Shown: piece by piece, positions 16,660 through 24,870 of the stretch
How the letters are laid out: every line of letters begins with the position of its first letter
Numbering within the stretch: the stretch's first letter is position 1
Assembly (NCBI GenBank): GCA_964450755.1
Contig: CAYVDJ010000047.1
Span: forward strand, 1-32,635
Direction of reading: 5' to 3'
DNA length: 32,635 nucleotides
DNA from: JAADDG01 sp964450755
GTDB lineage: Bacteria > Campylobacterota > Campylobacteria > Campylobacterales > JAADDG01
The notes under the pieces: model-generated
Database searches by the model: none
What the model was told of the DNA's origin: nothing
What the model saw: the letters and a program-made list of their open reading frames with translations, nothing else
Translations under genes and position numbers: made by a program

Positions 16660-17787
16660 CTAACTAAACCATTTTTTTATCTTGTCAAATGTTCCCTCAA
16701 ACTTTTTTTGATGGGGCGCACTTTCAAAACCAAACGACTCTTGCAATTCGTAAAGAAGCTCTTTTTGCTCTTCGTTTAGCTTTGTCGGATATATGATCTT
16801 TACCTGTGCTATCAGATCTCCTTTTTGTTTTGTATGAACATTGGCTATACCTTTGTTTCTAAAGATAAACTGCTGTTTGTCTTTGACTCCGATAGGCAGC
16901 TCAAGTGTCTCTTTTCCCCATGGAGTCGGTATCTTTATCTTGTCTCCAAGTGCCGCCTGTGTAAAAAATACGGGGACTTCTATATAAATGTCATCATCAT
17001 GTCTTATAAAAAGCTCATCTTCTCTGACATGTATTACGATATACAGATCGCCTCTTCTTCCCCCTTCGTCTATGTTTCCTTTACCGCTTACACGGATTCT
17101 GTTGCCTTCATCTATACCTTCGGGGATATCGATTTCGATTGTATCTTTTTTGACAAGGTAGCCTTTTCCTTCACAGGCAAGACATTTTTTTGCCACTATT
17201 TCGCCGGTTCCCTCACATTTTGGACATGTTTGGGAAAATGTCATAAATCCCTGTTTGTACTGCACCTGACCTCTTCCGCCACACTCGTCACAGGTTTGAA
17301 GTTCTCTGTTTTCCGCCCCTGTTCCGCCGCACTCTTGACAGGCTACTTTGTAGTCGTATTCCACCTCTTTTGTGCATCCGAAAGCCGCTTCGTCAAAATC
17401 CAAAACAAGATCAATCTCTTCATCAAGAGGATATTTCCTTTTTTTCCTTGAAAAACCTCCAAATCCTCCAAATCCGCCTCCAAATACCGATTCAAAGATG
17501 GAGTTTAAATCACTCATGATATCTTCGGTATTCATTTCACTGTAATGGTGAAATCCCTGGTTATCCAATCCGGCTTTACCGTATTTGTCGTAAATAGCCC
17601 TTTTCTCTTCGTCACTTAAAACCTGATAGGCTTCATTGATCATTTTAAATTTTTCTTCGGCTTCTTTGTTGCCGGGGTTTCTGTCGGGATGATATTTCAG
17701 AGCAAGTTTTCTGTAAGCTTTTTTTATCTGATCACCTGCTGCATCTTTGGATAATTCTAAAATCTCATAATAGTCAAAATCTACCAT
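16660..17787 (-). CDS. dnaJ: Chaperone protein DnaJ
   Basis: The 375-residue Hsp40 co-chaperone that delivers substrates to DnaK and stimulates its ATPase. The J domain is at 1-70 with the HPD motif (YHPDRN). A short Gly/Phe region follows (about 95-115, FGGGFGGFGGF). Four zinc-binding CxxCxGxG repeats come next (CQECGGTG, CDECGGRG, CPKCEGTG, CLACEGKG), then the C-terminal substrate-binding domains. Length and order are canonical for a type I DnaJ. It is not beside dnaK or grpE here. Upstream, in the gap shared with recR, lies an inverted repeat that could be a heat-shock operator. Confidence 0.97.
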   Translation of the reverse strand: MVDFDYYEILELSKDAAGDQIKKAYRKLALKYHPDRNPGNKEAEEKFKMINEAYQVLSDEEKRAIYDKYGKAGLDNQGFHHYSEMNTEDIMSDLNSIFESVFGGGFGGFGGFSRKKRKYPLDEEIDLVLDFDEAAFGCTKEVEYDYKVACQECGGTGAENRELQTCDECGGRGQVQYKQGFMTFSQTCPKCEGTGEIVAKKCLACEGKGYLVKKDTIEIDIPEGIDEGNRIRVSGKGNIDEGGRRGDLYIVIHVREDELFIRHDDDIYIEVPVFFTQAALGDKIKIPTPWGKETLELPIGVKDKQQFIFRNKGIANVHTKQKGDLIAQVKIIYPTKLNEEQKELLYELQESFGFESAPHQKKFEGTFDKIKKWFS

Positions 17788-17805
17788 TTTTCTCTTCTTA
17801 ATATT

Positions 17806-17832
17806 AAATTTTGGTCGATTGTACCAAAATTT
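17806..17832. promoter_or_regulatory. Inverted repeat in the dnaJ-recR divergent gap
   Basis: AAATTTTGGT (17806-17815) and ACCAAAATTT (17823-17832) are exact complements with a 7-base spacer, 19 bases upstream of the dnaJ start. A T-run follows on the plus strand, so it could act as a terminator for antisense reads. The 10-7-10 geometry is also like a repressor operator. It does not match CIRCE or HAIR sequence. Confidence 0.45.
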
Positions 17833-17858
17833 TTTTTTATTTTTAATTAATATGAAGG

Positions 17859-17864
17859 TATAAT
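17859..17864 (+). promoter_or_regulatory. -10 box directly before recR (leaderless promoter)
   Basis: An exact TATAAT ends 7 bases before the recR ATG at 17872, so the predicted transcript start falls on or next to the start codon. No ribosome-binding site is present in the short interval. Confidence 0.55.
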
Positions 17865-17871
17865 ACTACTC

Positions 17872-18444
17872 ATGAAAAAAATAAGATTGGAAAAACTGGA
17901 AAACCTGATTGATGCGTTGAGTACTTTGCCGACTGTCGGCAGAAAATCAGCCAGACGATATGCATTTTATATGTTGTTAAATGACTCTTATTGTGCTATG
18001 AAAATAGCCCATGCGATAGAAGATGCCGTTATGCATGTAAAAAAATGTAAAAAGTGCGGTAATCTAAGCGAAAATGAGATTTGTGATATCTGTTATGACG
18101 AGTCAAGAGATATAGAAAAACTCTGCATTGTGGATAATGTCAAAGATATTTTTGTATTGGAAGACAATACGGAATATGAAGGGCGTTATTTTGTTTTTGA
18201 AAATCTGGAAGAAGAGACGGTGGAGCGTTTGGAAAAGATGATAGAAGAGGGAGTTTGTGAGATCATTTTTGCCTTGACACCCTCTTTGAGCAATGATGCT
18301 TTGATCCTTTTTATAGAAGACAAATTAAAAGACAAAGGTCTTACATTTACCAAAATAGCCCAGGGGGTACCCACAGGCGTAAATCTTGAAAATGTTGATA
18401 TGCTTTCTCTCTCAAAAGCCATAAACGGGCGCGTAAAAGTTTAG
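17872..18444 (+). CDS. recR: Recombination mediator protein RecR
   Basis: The 190-residue RecFOR pathway protein that helps load RecA onto gapped DNA. The N-terminal helix-hairpin-helix segment (LPTVGRKSARRYAFYML) is followed by a four-cysteine zinc finger (C59, C62, C71, C74) and a Toprim domain (CIVDNVKDIFVLEDNTEYEGRYFVF onward). PTGVNLENVD near the end is typical. Length is close to the family norm of about 200. The start is fixed by the conserved N-terminus; its -10 box is only 7 bases upstream, suggesting a leaderless message. Divergent from dnaJ. Confidence 0.95.
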   Translation: MKKIRLEKLENLIDALSTLPTVGRKSARRYAFYMLLNDSYCAMKIAHAIEDAVMHVKKCKKCGNLSENEICDICYDESRDIEKLCIVDNVKDIFVLEDNTEYEGRYFVFENLEEETVERLEKMIEEGVCEIIFALTPSLSNDALILFIEDKLKDKGLTFTKIAQGVPTGVNLENVDMLSLSKAINGRVKV

Positions 18445-18538
18445 AGGTGCCCTAAATTTTATAATATTTTTATAAAAAAATTATTATCTTATCTATCTCC
18501 AAATACAATAAAAGTTTATAAAATAGTGTCATTGTTAA

Positions 18539-18568
18539 AATAAGTTTAATTAGAAAATTAAACTTATT
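18539..18568. terminator. 13-bp inverted repeat after recR
   Basis: AATAAGTTTAATT (18539-18551) and AATTAAACTTATT (18556-18568) are exact complements with loop AGAA. It lies about 95 bases after the recR stop and 45 bases before the next -10 box. It could be a weak terminator or an operator for the lipoprotein gene downstream; the lack of a T-run leaves this open. Confidence 0.4.
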
Positions 18569-18612
18569 ATTATAGTATAAACTAAAATTAAAATACATTT
18601 GATAAAATAACA

Positions 18613-18618
18613 TATAAT
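18613..18618 (+). promoter_or_regulatory. -10 box (TATAAT) for the 681-aa lipoprotein
   Basis: An exact TATAAT lies 25 bases before the preferred start at 18643. The leader carries AGAGGG at 18630-18635, 7 bases from that ATG but only 1 base from the alternative ATG at 18637, which decides the start. Confidence 0.5.
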
Positions 18619-18642
18619 CTTTAAAAAACAGAGGGTATGTCA

Positions 18643-20688
18643 ATGAAAATTTCAGTTTTAAAAAAATGGTTACTCATAACAGCAGCTTTTTTTCTTCTAA
18701 TCGGATGTGGAGGAGGGGGTGAGAGTGCTATAGACTCAAAAGATAAAAAAACATATCCTCCTGCTACGATCAGCGGAGTTACCGAACCTGACTTCTTGAT
18801 AAAAAATGCGGATGTAACAATAAGTGATATCGAAAAACGGGTGGTGGTTACAACTAAAACAGATGAAAGCGGAAAATATGAGATTGAGATTGGAGAGTTT
18901 TTAAAACCGCTCGTGATAACTCTCACTTGCAACGAGGATTCTGTTATCTTGCAAGAGGGAAATGAGGAGATCTGTGATAAAAATACGGTTTTAAAAAGTG
19001 TGGTTCCGACAGTCTATCCCGATCAGAATATAAGGGCAAATATCACACTTTTGAGTGATTTGACATATTATATAGCCAGAGAATTAGGCGGTATAACCAA
19101 AGAAAATATAGAAGATGCCAAAGCCATCATCTCCCAGACTTTCGGTGGAATAGATCCAGTTCAAAGTGATCCCTCAAAAGGCAAATACTACTCTGTTTTG
19201 CGCTCTTTGCATCAAAGCAATTTTGATAAAACCGATACCAAACAATCTTTTATAAAAGCTCTTTCCGATGGTAAGATAGATCCAAATGATCCCGATGAAA
19301 AGGAGATTTTGGATGTAATATCAAAAAAACTGAAAAGCAATTATCAGACAAATATCCTGACTGATGCCGTTGATAAAAGGATCATATATATTCTGCCTCC
19401 GGTTTCTCCGACCGACGAGGAAGGAGATCCCGATATAAAAGCGGCAAAAGATATGTTGGAAGAGATAAGAGGAGAGGTTTTGAGTATCAAAAACTATAAA
19501 AATCCTTCCAATCCCTCTTTTTATGATAAAGAGCTTGAAAATTTCAGAAAAGTAACAAATGATTATGCCATGCCAAACAGCTTTTATGCAGCCGGTTTCT
19601 TTTTGAAAATGACTGATTTGATAAAACAGAGTGAAGAGGAGGGCAAAGATGAGTTAACCTCCTCTTTTGAAAGAGAAGACGGGAGTGAGAGTTTTGAACT
19701 TTTGGTAAGAAGAGAGAGCGAAGAGCCTAAAAATTATGAAAGTTTTGATTATATGATTTTGGGAAATGATCAAAATTACAGCGGAACTTTTACCTATATC
19801 CCCGAAGATGAAAATGATCCGGGTTTCAAAAATGCAAAAACATACAAATTTAGCGGAACTCTCCCTCTTGCTGACAAGAGCGATATAAAAGAGGGTATAA
19901 AAGATGAGGAGATATTTAAAGGAAAAGCAAGCAGGTTTAACAAAGATGACAACTCCTATTATCTGGTTATGTCCGCTACCATAAAAACCCAAAATGAAGA
20001 TATGACAGAATCGGTTTACAATATAAAAGATTCAAAGTTTTTGATTCATACAAAAGAGAGTGTAAATGACAGTGTGGTTGATATGGAAAGTGCCGATGCG
20101 GAATTTATCGTCGTTGATATCTCTATCAAAGATTACAGTTTAAAAGGAATGTTCAGATTTTCCGATTTTAAACAAAACAGTACTTTTACAAAAAACGGAG
20201 GTCGTCTGCCTACCGTAGTGAGTTTCAGCGGTTCTACCGATACGGCAGAGACAAACAGCAGTTTCAAAGGTGATATCCAGATAAAATCCAAAAATTTTGA
20301 AAATGTTGATTTTTCAACCGATGAGAGAGATCTTTATGAGATAAGACTCAGCGGTGAACTTCAAATTCCAAATCGCGATAAGATCCTTGTTACCGTCTAT
20401 TCGGATCAACTGCAAAGATATAAATTTTATAACGAAGTCAGTTATACACATGGCACAAAAACAACATTTGCCGCCGGAGATATCATAAAAGACAAAGAGA
20501 GCGAATCCTACAAATGGGATATCACGATAAGAAATCAGCAAAATATCGCAATGCACGCCATAGGAGATGAAAGCGGTGAATTTAGCGGAGATGTCAAAAA
20601 AGAAAACAGTGTTATAGGCACTTTGGAAAAACTAAACGATATACCGATAGTCAGGTTTAACGACGGAACATTTGAGTCTATCCCCTGA
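18643..20688 (+). CDS. Large lipoprotein of unknown function
   Basis: A 681-residue protein from the ATG at 18643 (an ATG two codons earlier is too close to the RBS). A lipoprotein signal ends in LLIGCGGGG (C22), a common start for outer-membrane or surface lipoproteins. Residues about 40-115 look like a carboxypeptidase-regulatory or Ig-like beta domain (NADVTISD, TKTDESGKYEIE). A helical, acidic middle follows (about 130-320), then a long beta-rich C-terminal part with repeated F/Y-S-G-x strands (YSGTFTYIP, YKFSGTLPL, VSFSGSTDT, IRLSGELQI). I do not recognise the family. Its stop shares one base with the start of the barrel protein downstream, so the two are likely partners. Confidence 0.7.
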   Translation: MKISVLKKWLLITAAFFLLIGCGGGGESAIDSKDKKTYPPATISGVTEPDFLIKNADVTISDIEKRVVVTTKTDESGKYEIEIGEFLKPLVITLTCNEDSVILQEGNEEICDKNTVLKSVVPTVYPDQNIRANITLLSDLTYYIARELGGITKENIEDAKAIISQTFGGIDPVQSDPSKGKYYSVLRSLHQSNFDKTDTKQSFIKALSDGKIDPNDPDEKEILDVISKKLKSNYQTNILTDAVDKRIIYILPPVSPTDEEGDPDIKAAKDMLEEIRGEVLSIKNYKNPSNPSFYDKELENFRKVTNDYAMPNSFYAAGFFLKMTDLIKQSEEEGKDELTSSFEREDGSESFELLVRRESEEPKNYESFDYMILGNDQNYSGTFTYIPEDENDPGFKNAKTYKFSGTLPLADKSDIKEGIKDEEIFKGKASRFNKDDNSYYLVMSATIKTQNEDMTESVYNIKDSKFLIHTKESVNDSVVDMESADAEFIVVDISIKDYSLKGMFRFSDFKQNSTFTKNGGRLPTVVSFSGSTDTAETNSSFKGDIQIKSKNFENVDFSTDERDLYEIRLSGELQIPNRDKILVTVYSDQLQRYKFYNEVSYTHGTKTTFAAGDIIKDKESESYKWDITIRNQQNIAMHAIGDESGEFSGDVKKENSVIGTLEKLNDIPIVRFNDGTFESIP

Positions 20689-21764
20689 TGAGATTTTTTC
20701 TCCTGCTCTTCTTGTCTCTCTCTCTTTTTGCAAGAGAGGGAGGTTCTCTTTATCTCTCTTTTAAAAGTTTTATCTCAAATAACGCCGTATCTCTCAAGGA
20801 TATTACAGGAGACTGGAGCGGTTCTTATAAAAGTCCCAAGGGCGGTTTTAAGGCTCTTGTTTTAAATGACTATAAAATCGGATACAAAGAGAGACTTTTT
20901 TCTTTAAGTTATGTTCTAAAAAGCGAGATTATCTCAAAAGCGAGTAGTGATTTTGCTGATCTTGTTCACTCTGTAAAGCAGGGTGAACAACTTGATGTGG
21001 GGAGAAATTATGATCTGCAACTCTCTTTGAAAGGTTTTGTAGCGGATGGTATCGAGTATGAGAGAGAACTTTATCGTTATAAAAAAGATGGTTTGTATTT
21101 TGATTTGAGAGGGACTTTGAGCCTTTTACACGGTCTTTTTTTGCAAAATGCAGAGATTAACGGTTATGCCAAAGCGTTGGGAAAGAAAAGTTACGCCTTT
21201 TTGGCAAGGATGGAGTACTATTATTCGTCAAACTATATATATGATCTTGATGTGGATAAACCTACTGCTTTGGGATACAGTACGGATCTGAAGATAGAGG
21301 GCGGATACGGCAAATATGACTTTTTGTTGAAAATAGAAAATCTGATGGGATATCTCTACTGGAAAGATACGCCTTACAGCGATGTTCATCTAAAATCACA
21401 AAATGAAGAGGTTGATGAAAATGGTTATACCAAATACAATCCGACCGTTTACGGATATGAAGGAAAACGAAGATACAAACAGCACCTGATGCCAAAATAT
21501 ACGGCAAAGATCGGCTGCTCTTTGGGTGAATACAATCTCTTTTTAAAAAATATCCATATAGAAAAGATAGATATCTTCTCTCTCGGAGCTGTAAAAAGCT
21601 TTCGCGATTTTCTGCTTTTTTTGGAGTATGATACAAGATTTCACACCGTTACAACAGCCCTCTCAACCGATAACCTCTCCTTGACACTCGGTTTTGAAAA
21701 TATCTCCATACCAAAAAGCAAATCTTTGGAAATGGGGGTGTCTTACAGGTATGTTTTTGAGTAG
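20688..21764 (+). CDS. Probable outer-membrane beta-barrel protein
   Basis: A 358-residue protein with a clear signal peptide (1-15, LLLFLSLSLFA, cleavage near ARE). The mature part has many alternating amphipathic, tyrosine-rich strands (YALARMEYYYSS-like, KYDFLLKIENLMGYLY, EYNLFLKNIHIEKID, LSLTLGFENISI). The end, GVSYRYVFE, is a barrel-like closing strand, though the last residue is Glu instead of Phe. I do not recognise a named family. It overlaps the upstream lipoprotein gene by one base (TGATG), so the pair is translationally coupled and may form an envelope complex or transport or assembly unit. Confidence 0.65.
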   Translation: MRFFLLLFLSLSLFAREGGSLYLSFKSFISNNAVSLKDITGDWSGSYKSPKGGFKALVLNDYKIGYKERLFSLSYVLKSEIISKASSDFADLVHSVKQGEQLDVGRNYDLQLSLKGFVADGIEYERELYRYKKDGLYFDLRGTLSLLHGLFLQNAEINGYAKALGKKSYAFLARMEYYYSSNYIYDLDVDKPTALGYSTDLKIEGGYGKYDFLLKIENLMGYLYWKDTPYSDVHLKSQNEEVDENGYTKYNPTVYGYEGKRRYKQHLMPKYTAKIGCSLGEYNLFLKNIHIEKIDIFSLGAVKSFRDFLLFLEYDTRFHTVTTALSTDNLSLTLGFENISIPKSKSLEMGVSYRYVFE

Positions 21765-21810
21765 AATTTTTGACTTTGTTTTGAGAATGAAAAATATCAA
21801 AAACAAAAAT

Positions 21811-22296
21811 TTAATTCTCCTCAAAAAATCCTTTTAATTTCCTGTATATTCTTTCAAAATCGGTGGAGTAGATTCTTGTATCTGCTATTGAGGTTATGAA
21901 GTTGGTATCTCTTTCCCATCTTGGTACGAGGTGCAGATGGATATGTTCTGCTATACCCGCTCCTGCGGCACTTCCCAAATTCATACCCAGATTTACCCCT
22001 TTTGCTCCAAAATCCTCTTTTAGGATTTTTACCCCTTTTTTTGCATATTTTGACATCTCTATCCAGACTTTTTCATCGAGATTCTCCAAAGCGTCAGTAT
22101 GAAGAGATGGGATGATCATAAAATGTCCGGGAGTATAGGGATATTTGTTCATTACGATAAAAAAATCCTCTTTTCTCAAAAGAACGCGGTTTTGCTCGTC
22201 CTCTTCGGGATGGTTTGCGATGTGGCAAAAAACGCACCCTTTTATCTTTTGTCCTTTTACATATTCGTCTCTCCACGGTGCATAAAGATGTTGCAT
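21811..22296 (-). CDS. HIT-family nucleotide hydrolase
   Basis: A 161-residue histidine-triad protein. HIHLHLVPRW (H118, H120, H122) is the active-site HxHxHxx motif, and CVFCHI (C21, C24) is a zinc-binding pair seen in the Ap4A-phosphorylase/Fhit-like branch. Members cleave dinucleoside polyphosphates or nucleoside phosphoramidates. GHFMIIP is also typical. It is the last gene of the argG operon, 9 bases after dctM, and is convergent with the barrel-protein gene. Specific substrate not assignable. Confidence 0.9.
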   Translation of the reverse strand: MQHLYAPWRDEYVKGQKIKGCVFCHIANHPEEDEQNRVLLRKEDFFIVMNKYPYTPGHFMIIPSLHTDALENLDEKVWIEMSKYAKKGVKILKEDFGAKGVNLGMNLGSAAGAGIAEHIHLHLVPRWERDTNFITSIADTRIYSTDFERIYRKLKGFFEEN

Positions 22297-22305
22297 TTTA
22301 GACCT

Positions 22306-23595
22306 TTAAAATAGATTTATGAGATTTGGATAGAAGATGAGAGTAAAAAGAGCCAGTATCTGTAAAGCTATAAAAGGCAAAACTCCTTTATAGATATCCG
22401 AAGTGCTTACTATATCTCCTGCTGCTCCTTTTAAATAAAAAAGAGCAAACCCAAAAGGAGGAGTCAAAAACGAGGCTTGCAGATTCATGGCAACCAAAAT
22501 GGCAAACCAGATGGGATCGATACCAAAACTGTTTACTATAGGAACCAAGATAGGTATAACGATAAAAGATATCTCCAAAAAGTCCACAAAAAAACCAAGC
22601 AAAAATATCGTTATCATTGCCACAGTTATAAAAATCCACTGATTTGCTATATCCTCTTCAAAAAACTCAAGTATCAGATCACCGGCTCCCGCTTCATTGA
22701 AAACAAGAGAAAAAGCCGTAGCGCCTATGAGGATCATAAAGATCATACCGGTTAGTTTGACAGTCTCCAAAGAGGCGTATTTAAGCGTTTCAAATGAAAA
22801 TGTTTTGGTTATCAGTGTGAGTATGACAGCGCCCAATGCTCCGATAGCTGCTGATTCAGTAGGACTTGCTATACCAAAAAATATACTTCCCAACACCGCT
22901 ACGATAAGAAGCAAAGGCGGTATGATGGAGATGATGGCTTTTTTCACAACTTCTGATCTCTTTTTAGAGTTATCTTTGATAGCCGGTGCGATTTTGGGAT
23001 TTAAAAATGAGATGACAAGTATATAAAGCACATAAAATCCGACCAGTACCAGTGAAGGTCCTATGGCGGCGCGAAAAAGATCCCCCACACTTACACTCAT
23101 AACATCGCCTATGATGATCAAAACGATAGAGGGAGGTATGATCTGTCCCAATGTTCCACTTGCAGCTATCGTTCCGGTTGAGAGCTGTTTGGAGTAGCCG
23201 TATTTTATCATGATAGGGAGAGATATAACACTCATCATAACGACACTTGCGCCTACTATTCCCGTACTTGCGGCTAAAACGGCTCCCACCAAAACCGTAC
23301 TTACTGCAAGTCCTCCTCTGATATTTCCAAAAAGCTCTCCCACCGAGACCAAAAGCTCCTCTGCTATCTTGCTCTTTTCCAAAACAAGCCCCATGAAGAT
23401 AAAAAGAGGAACGGCTATGAGAGTGAAATTTTGCATAATTCCGTAAATCCTGAAAGGGAGCAGATTAAAAACCTCCAGCCCTATATCGGGTGAAAAGAAG
23501 GCTACGACAACTGCCGCCGTGCCGAAAGCAAAAGCTACGGGAAAACCGACAAGAAGAAGGATGAGTGCGGCTATAAACATATAAAAACCTATCAT
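22306..23595 (-). CDS. dctM: TRAP transporter large permease subunit (DctM family)
   Basis: A 429-residue, 12-helix inner-membrane protein of the TRAP transporter large subunit family, which moves organic acids or related solutes using an ion gradient. Typical stretches include LLLVGFPVAFAFG near the N-terminus, GAVLAASTGIVGASVVMMSVISLPIMIKYGY, ASGTLGQIIPPSIVLIIIGD and the C-terminal NLQASFLTPPFGFALFYLKG. Length is canonical. It overlaps dctQ by 4 bases. No DctP/TAXI-type solute-binding protein is present in the window, so the substrate cannot be inferred; the NLQASFLTPPFGFALFYLKG branch is common in marine bacteria. Confidence 0.93.
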   Translation of the reverse strand: MIGFYMFIAALILLLVGFPVAFAFGTAAVVVAFFSPDIGLEVFNLLPFRIYGIMQNFTLIAVPLFIFMGLVLEKSKIAEELLVSVGELFGNIRGGLAVSTVLVGAVLAASTGIVGASVVMMSVISLPIMIKYGYSKQLSTGTIAASGTLGQIIPPSIVLIIIGDVMSVSVGDLFRAAIGPSLVLVGFYVLYILVISFLNPKIAPAIKDNSKKRSEVVKKAIISIIPPLLLIVAVLGSIFFGIASPTESAAIGALGAVILTLITKTFSFETLKYASLETVKLTGMIFMILIGATAFSLVFNEAGAGDLILEFFEEDIANQWIFITVAMITIFLLGFFVDFLEISFIVIPILVPIVNSFGIDPIWFAILVAMNLQASFLTPPFGFALFYLKGAAGDIVSTSDIYKGVLPFIALQILALFTLIFYPNLINLF

Positions 23596-24092
23596 TTGGC
23601 ACTCCTTAGTTTTTCAAAGTTTTTATATATTTCACTGATACTTTGGAGTCCCAAAAGGATAAAGCTTAAAATGATTACCGATTTTATAATGTATCTACAA
23701 CAAAGACCGCCGGGATCCGATGAGCCTTCATGTTGGGCGTAACTCATCGCTATAAAATCCCAACTCACATAAAGAACCAGCATTACAAACGGCAAAATCA
23801 AAAAAATCTGGCTGATGATATTGATAACAGCTTTTGTTTTTTGTGAATATCTTGTATAAAATATATCGACTCTTACATGTTTGTCATGTTTTAGAGTATA
23901 AGAGAGACCTATCATAAATATAAGATCATACAAATGCCACTCTACTTCCTGCAAAGCCACACTGCCACCGTGAAAAAGATATCTCATAAAAGCATCATAA
24001 ACTATTACCAAAGTAAGAGCTACAACCAAAACAGCGGTCAATTTTCCAAACAGAGCCGTCAGTTTGTCTATGAGAAGAGAGATTTTATCCAT
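23592..24092 (-). CDS. dctQ: TRAP transporter small permease subunit (DctQ family)
   Basis: The small membrane subunit of the TRAP transporter, 166 residues with four helices. I start it at 24092 (MDKISLLIDKL), which has AAGAG 7 bases upstream and overlaps trpC by 8 bases; the frame is open to 24125, deeper inside trpC. The stretches VDIFYTRYSQKTKA and EGSSDPGGLCCRYIIKSVI are typical of DctQ. It is coupled to dctM by a 4-base overlap. Its position inside an arginine/tryptophan gene string, without a binding protein, is unusual. Confidence 0.88.
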   Translation of the reverse strand: MDKISLLIDKLTALFGKLTAVLVVALTLVIVYDAFMRYLFHGGSVALQEVEWHLYDLIFMIGLSYTLKHDKHVRVDIFYTRYSQKTKAVINIISQIFLILPFVMLVLYVSWDFIAMSYAQHEGSSDPGGLCCRYIIKSVIILSFILLGLQSISEIYKNFEKLRSAK

Positions 24093-24870
24093 TTTTAAAC
24101 TCTTGCAATGCACTTTGTATATCATCTTGTCTCATAAAATGCTCTCCTATCAAAAAAGCATCCACTCCGATATTATGAAGATTTTTTATCGTCTCTTTAT
24201 CGTTTATACCGCTTTCGGCAACGATGATTTTGGAATTTGGCATAAGAGGTATAAGTTTTTCGCTCAAACTCATATCCATCTCAAAAGTTTCCAGATTTCT
24301 GTGATTGATACCGATGATCTCCGCTCCGCAAAATATCGCTTTTTTCAGGTCATCTTTGTCATGAACTTCCACAAGAGCATCCATTCCAAGATGCCATGTA
24401 TAGTTTAAAAGCTCTTTTAACTCTTTTTTACTAAGAGCCTTTGCTATCAAAAGTACAAAATCGGCTCCGTAAACAAGAGCTTCCACAAGCTGATATTTGT
24501 CTATGATAAAATCTTTTCTCAAAAGTACGGGTGAAGCATATCTTCTGATTTGTGTGAGATATTCGATATTTCCCTGAAAGAAAAAAGGTTCGGTCAAAAC
24601 CGATATCGCATCTGCGCCTCCTCTGTCATACGCCTGAGCGATGAGAAGAGGATCAAAATCCTCTCTTATAACTCCTTTGCTAGGACTTGCCTTTTTGACT
24701 TCGGCGATGATTTTGTAAGGATTCTCTTTGGTGGAAGTCAGATGAGGTTTTACATCTCTTGGTGCATAGGGATTGTATGCCAAAGACTGTCCGAGCCAGT
24801 CGAGTGAAAACTCCTTTTTCCTTCTTTGTACTTCCTCTTTTGTCTTTTTTATTATTTCGTCCAATATCAT
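24085..24870 (-). CDS. trpC: Indole-3-glycerol phosphate synthase
   Basis: A 261-residue TIM-barrel enzyme that makes indole-3-glycerol phosphate from CdRP in tryptophan biosynthesis. EVKKASPSKG (57-66) holds the phosphate and catalytic lysine region. RRYASPVLLRKDFIIDKYQL, LVEVHDKDDL, IIGINHRNLETFEMD and IIVAESGINDKETI follow in family order. Length is normal. It overlaps the TPR lipoprotein gene by 4 bases and dctQ by 8. Other trp genes are not adjacent, but trpD lies about 3.2 kb away on the opposite strand. Confidence 0.96.
   Translation of the reverse strand: MILDEIIKKTKEEVQRRKKEFSLDWLGQSLAYNPYAPRDVKPHLTSTKENPYKIIAEVKKASPSKGVIREDFDPLLIAQAYDRGGADAISVLTEPFFFQGNIEYLTQIRRYASPVLLRKDFIIDKYQLVEALVYGADFVLLIAKALSKKELKELLNYTWHLGMDALVEVHDKDDLKKAIFCGAEIIGINHRNLETFEMDMSLSEKLIPLMPNSKIIVAESGINDKETIKNLHNIGVDAFLIGEHFMRQDDIQSALQEFKNG

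Noticed and set aside
16825..17451. 208-aa frame opposite dnaJ
   Set aside because: It is the complement of conserved dnaJ coding sequence and has cysteine- and phenylalanine-rich composition with no start signal.
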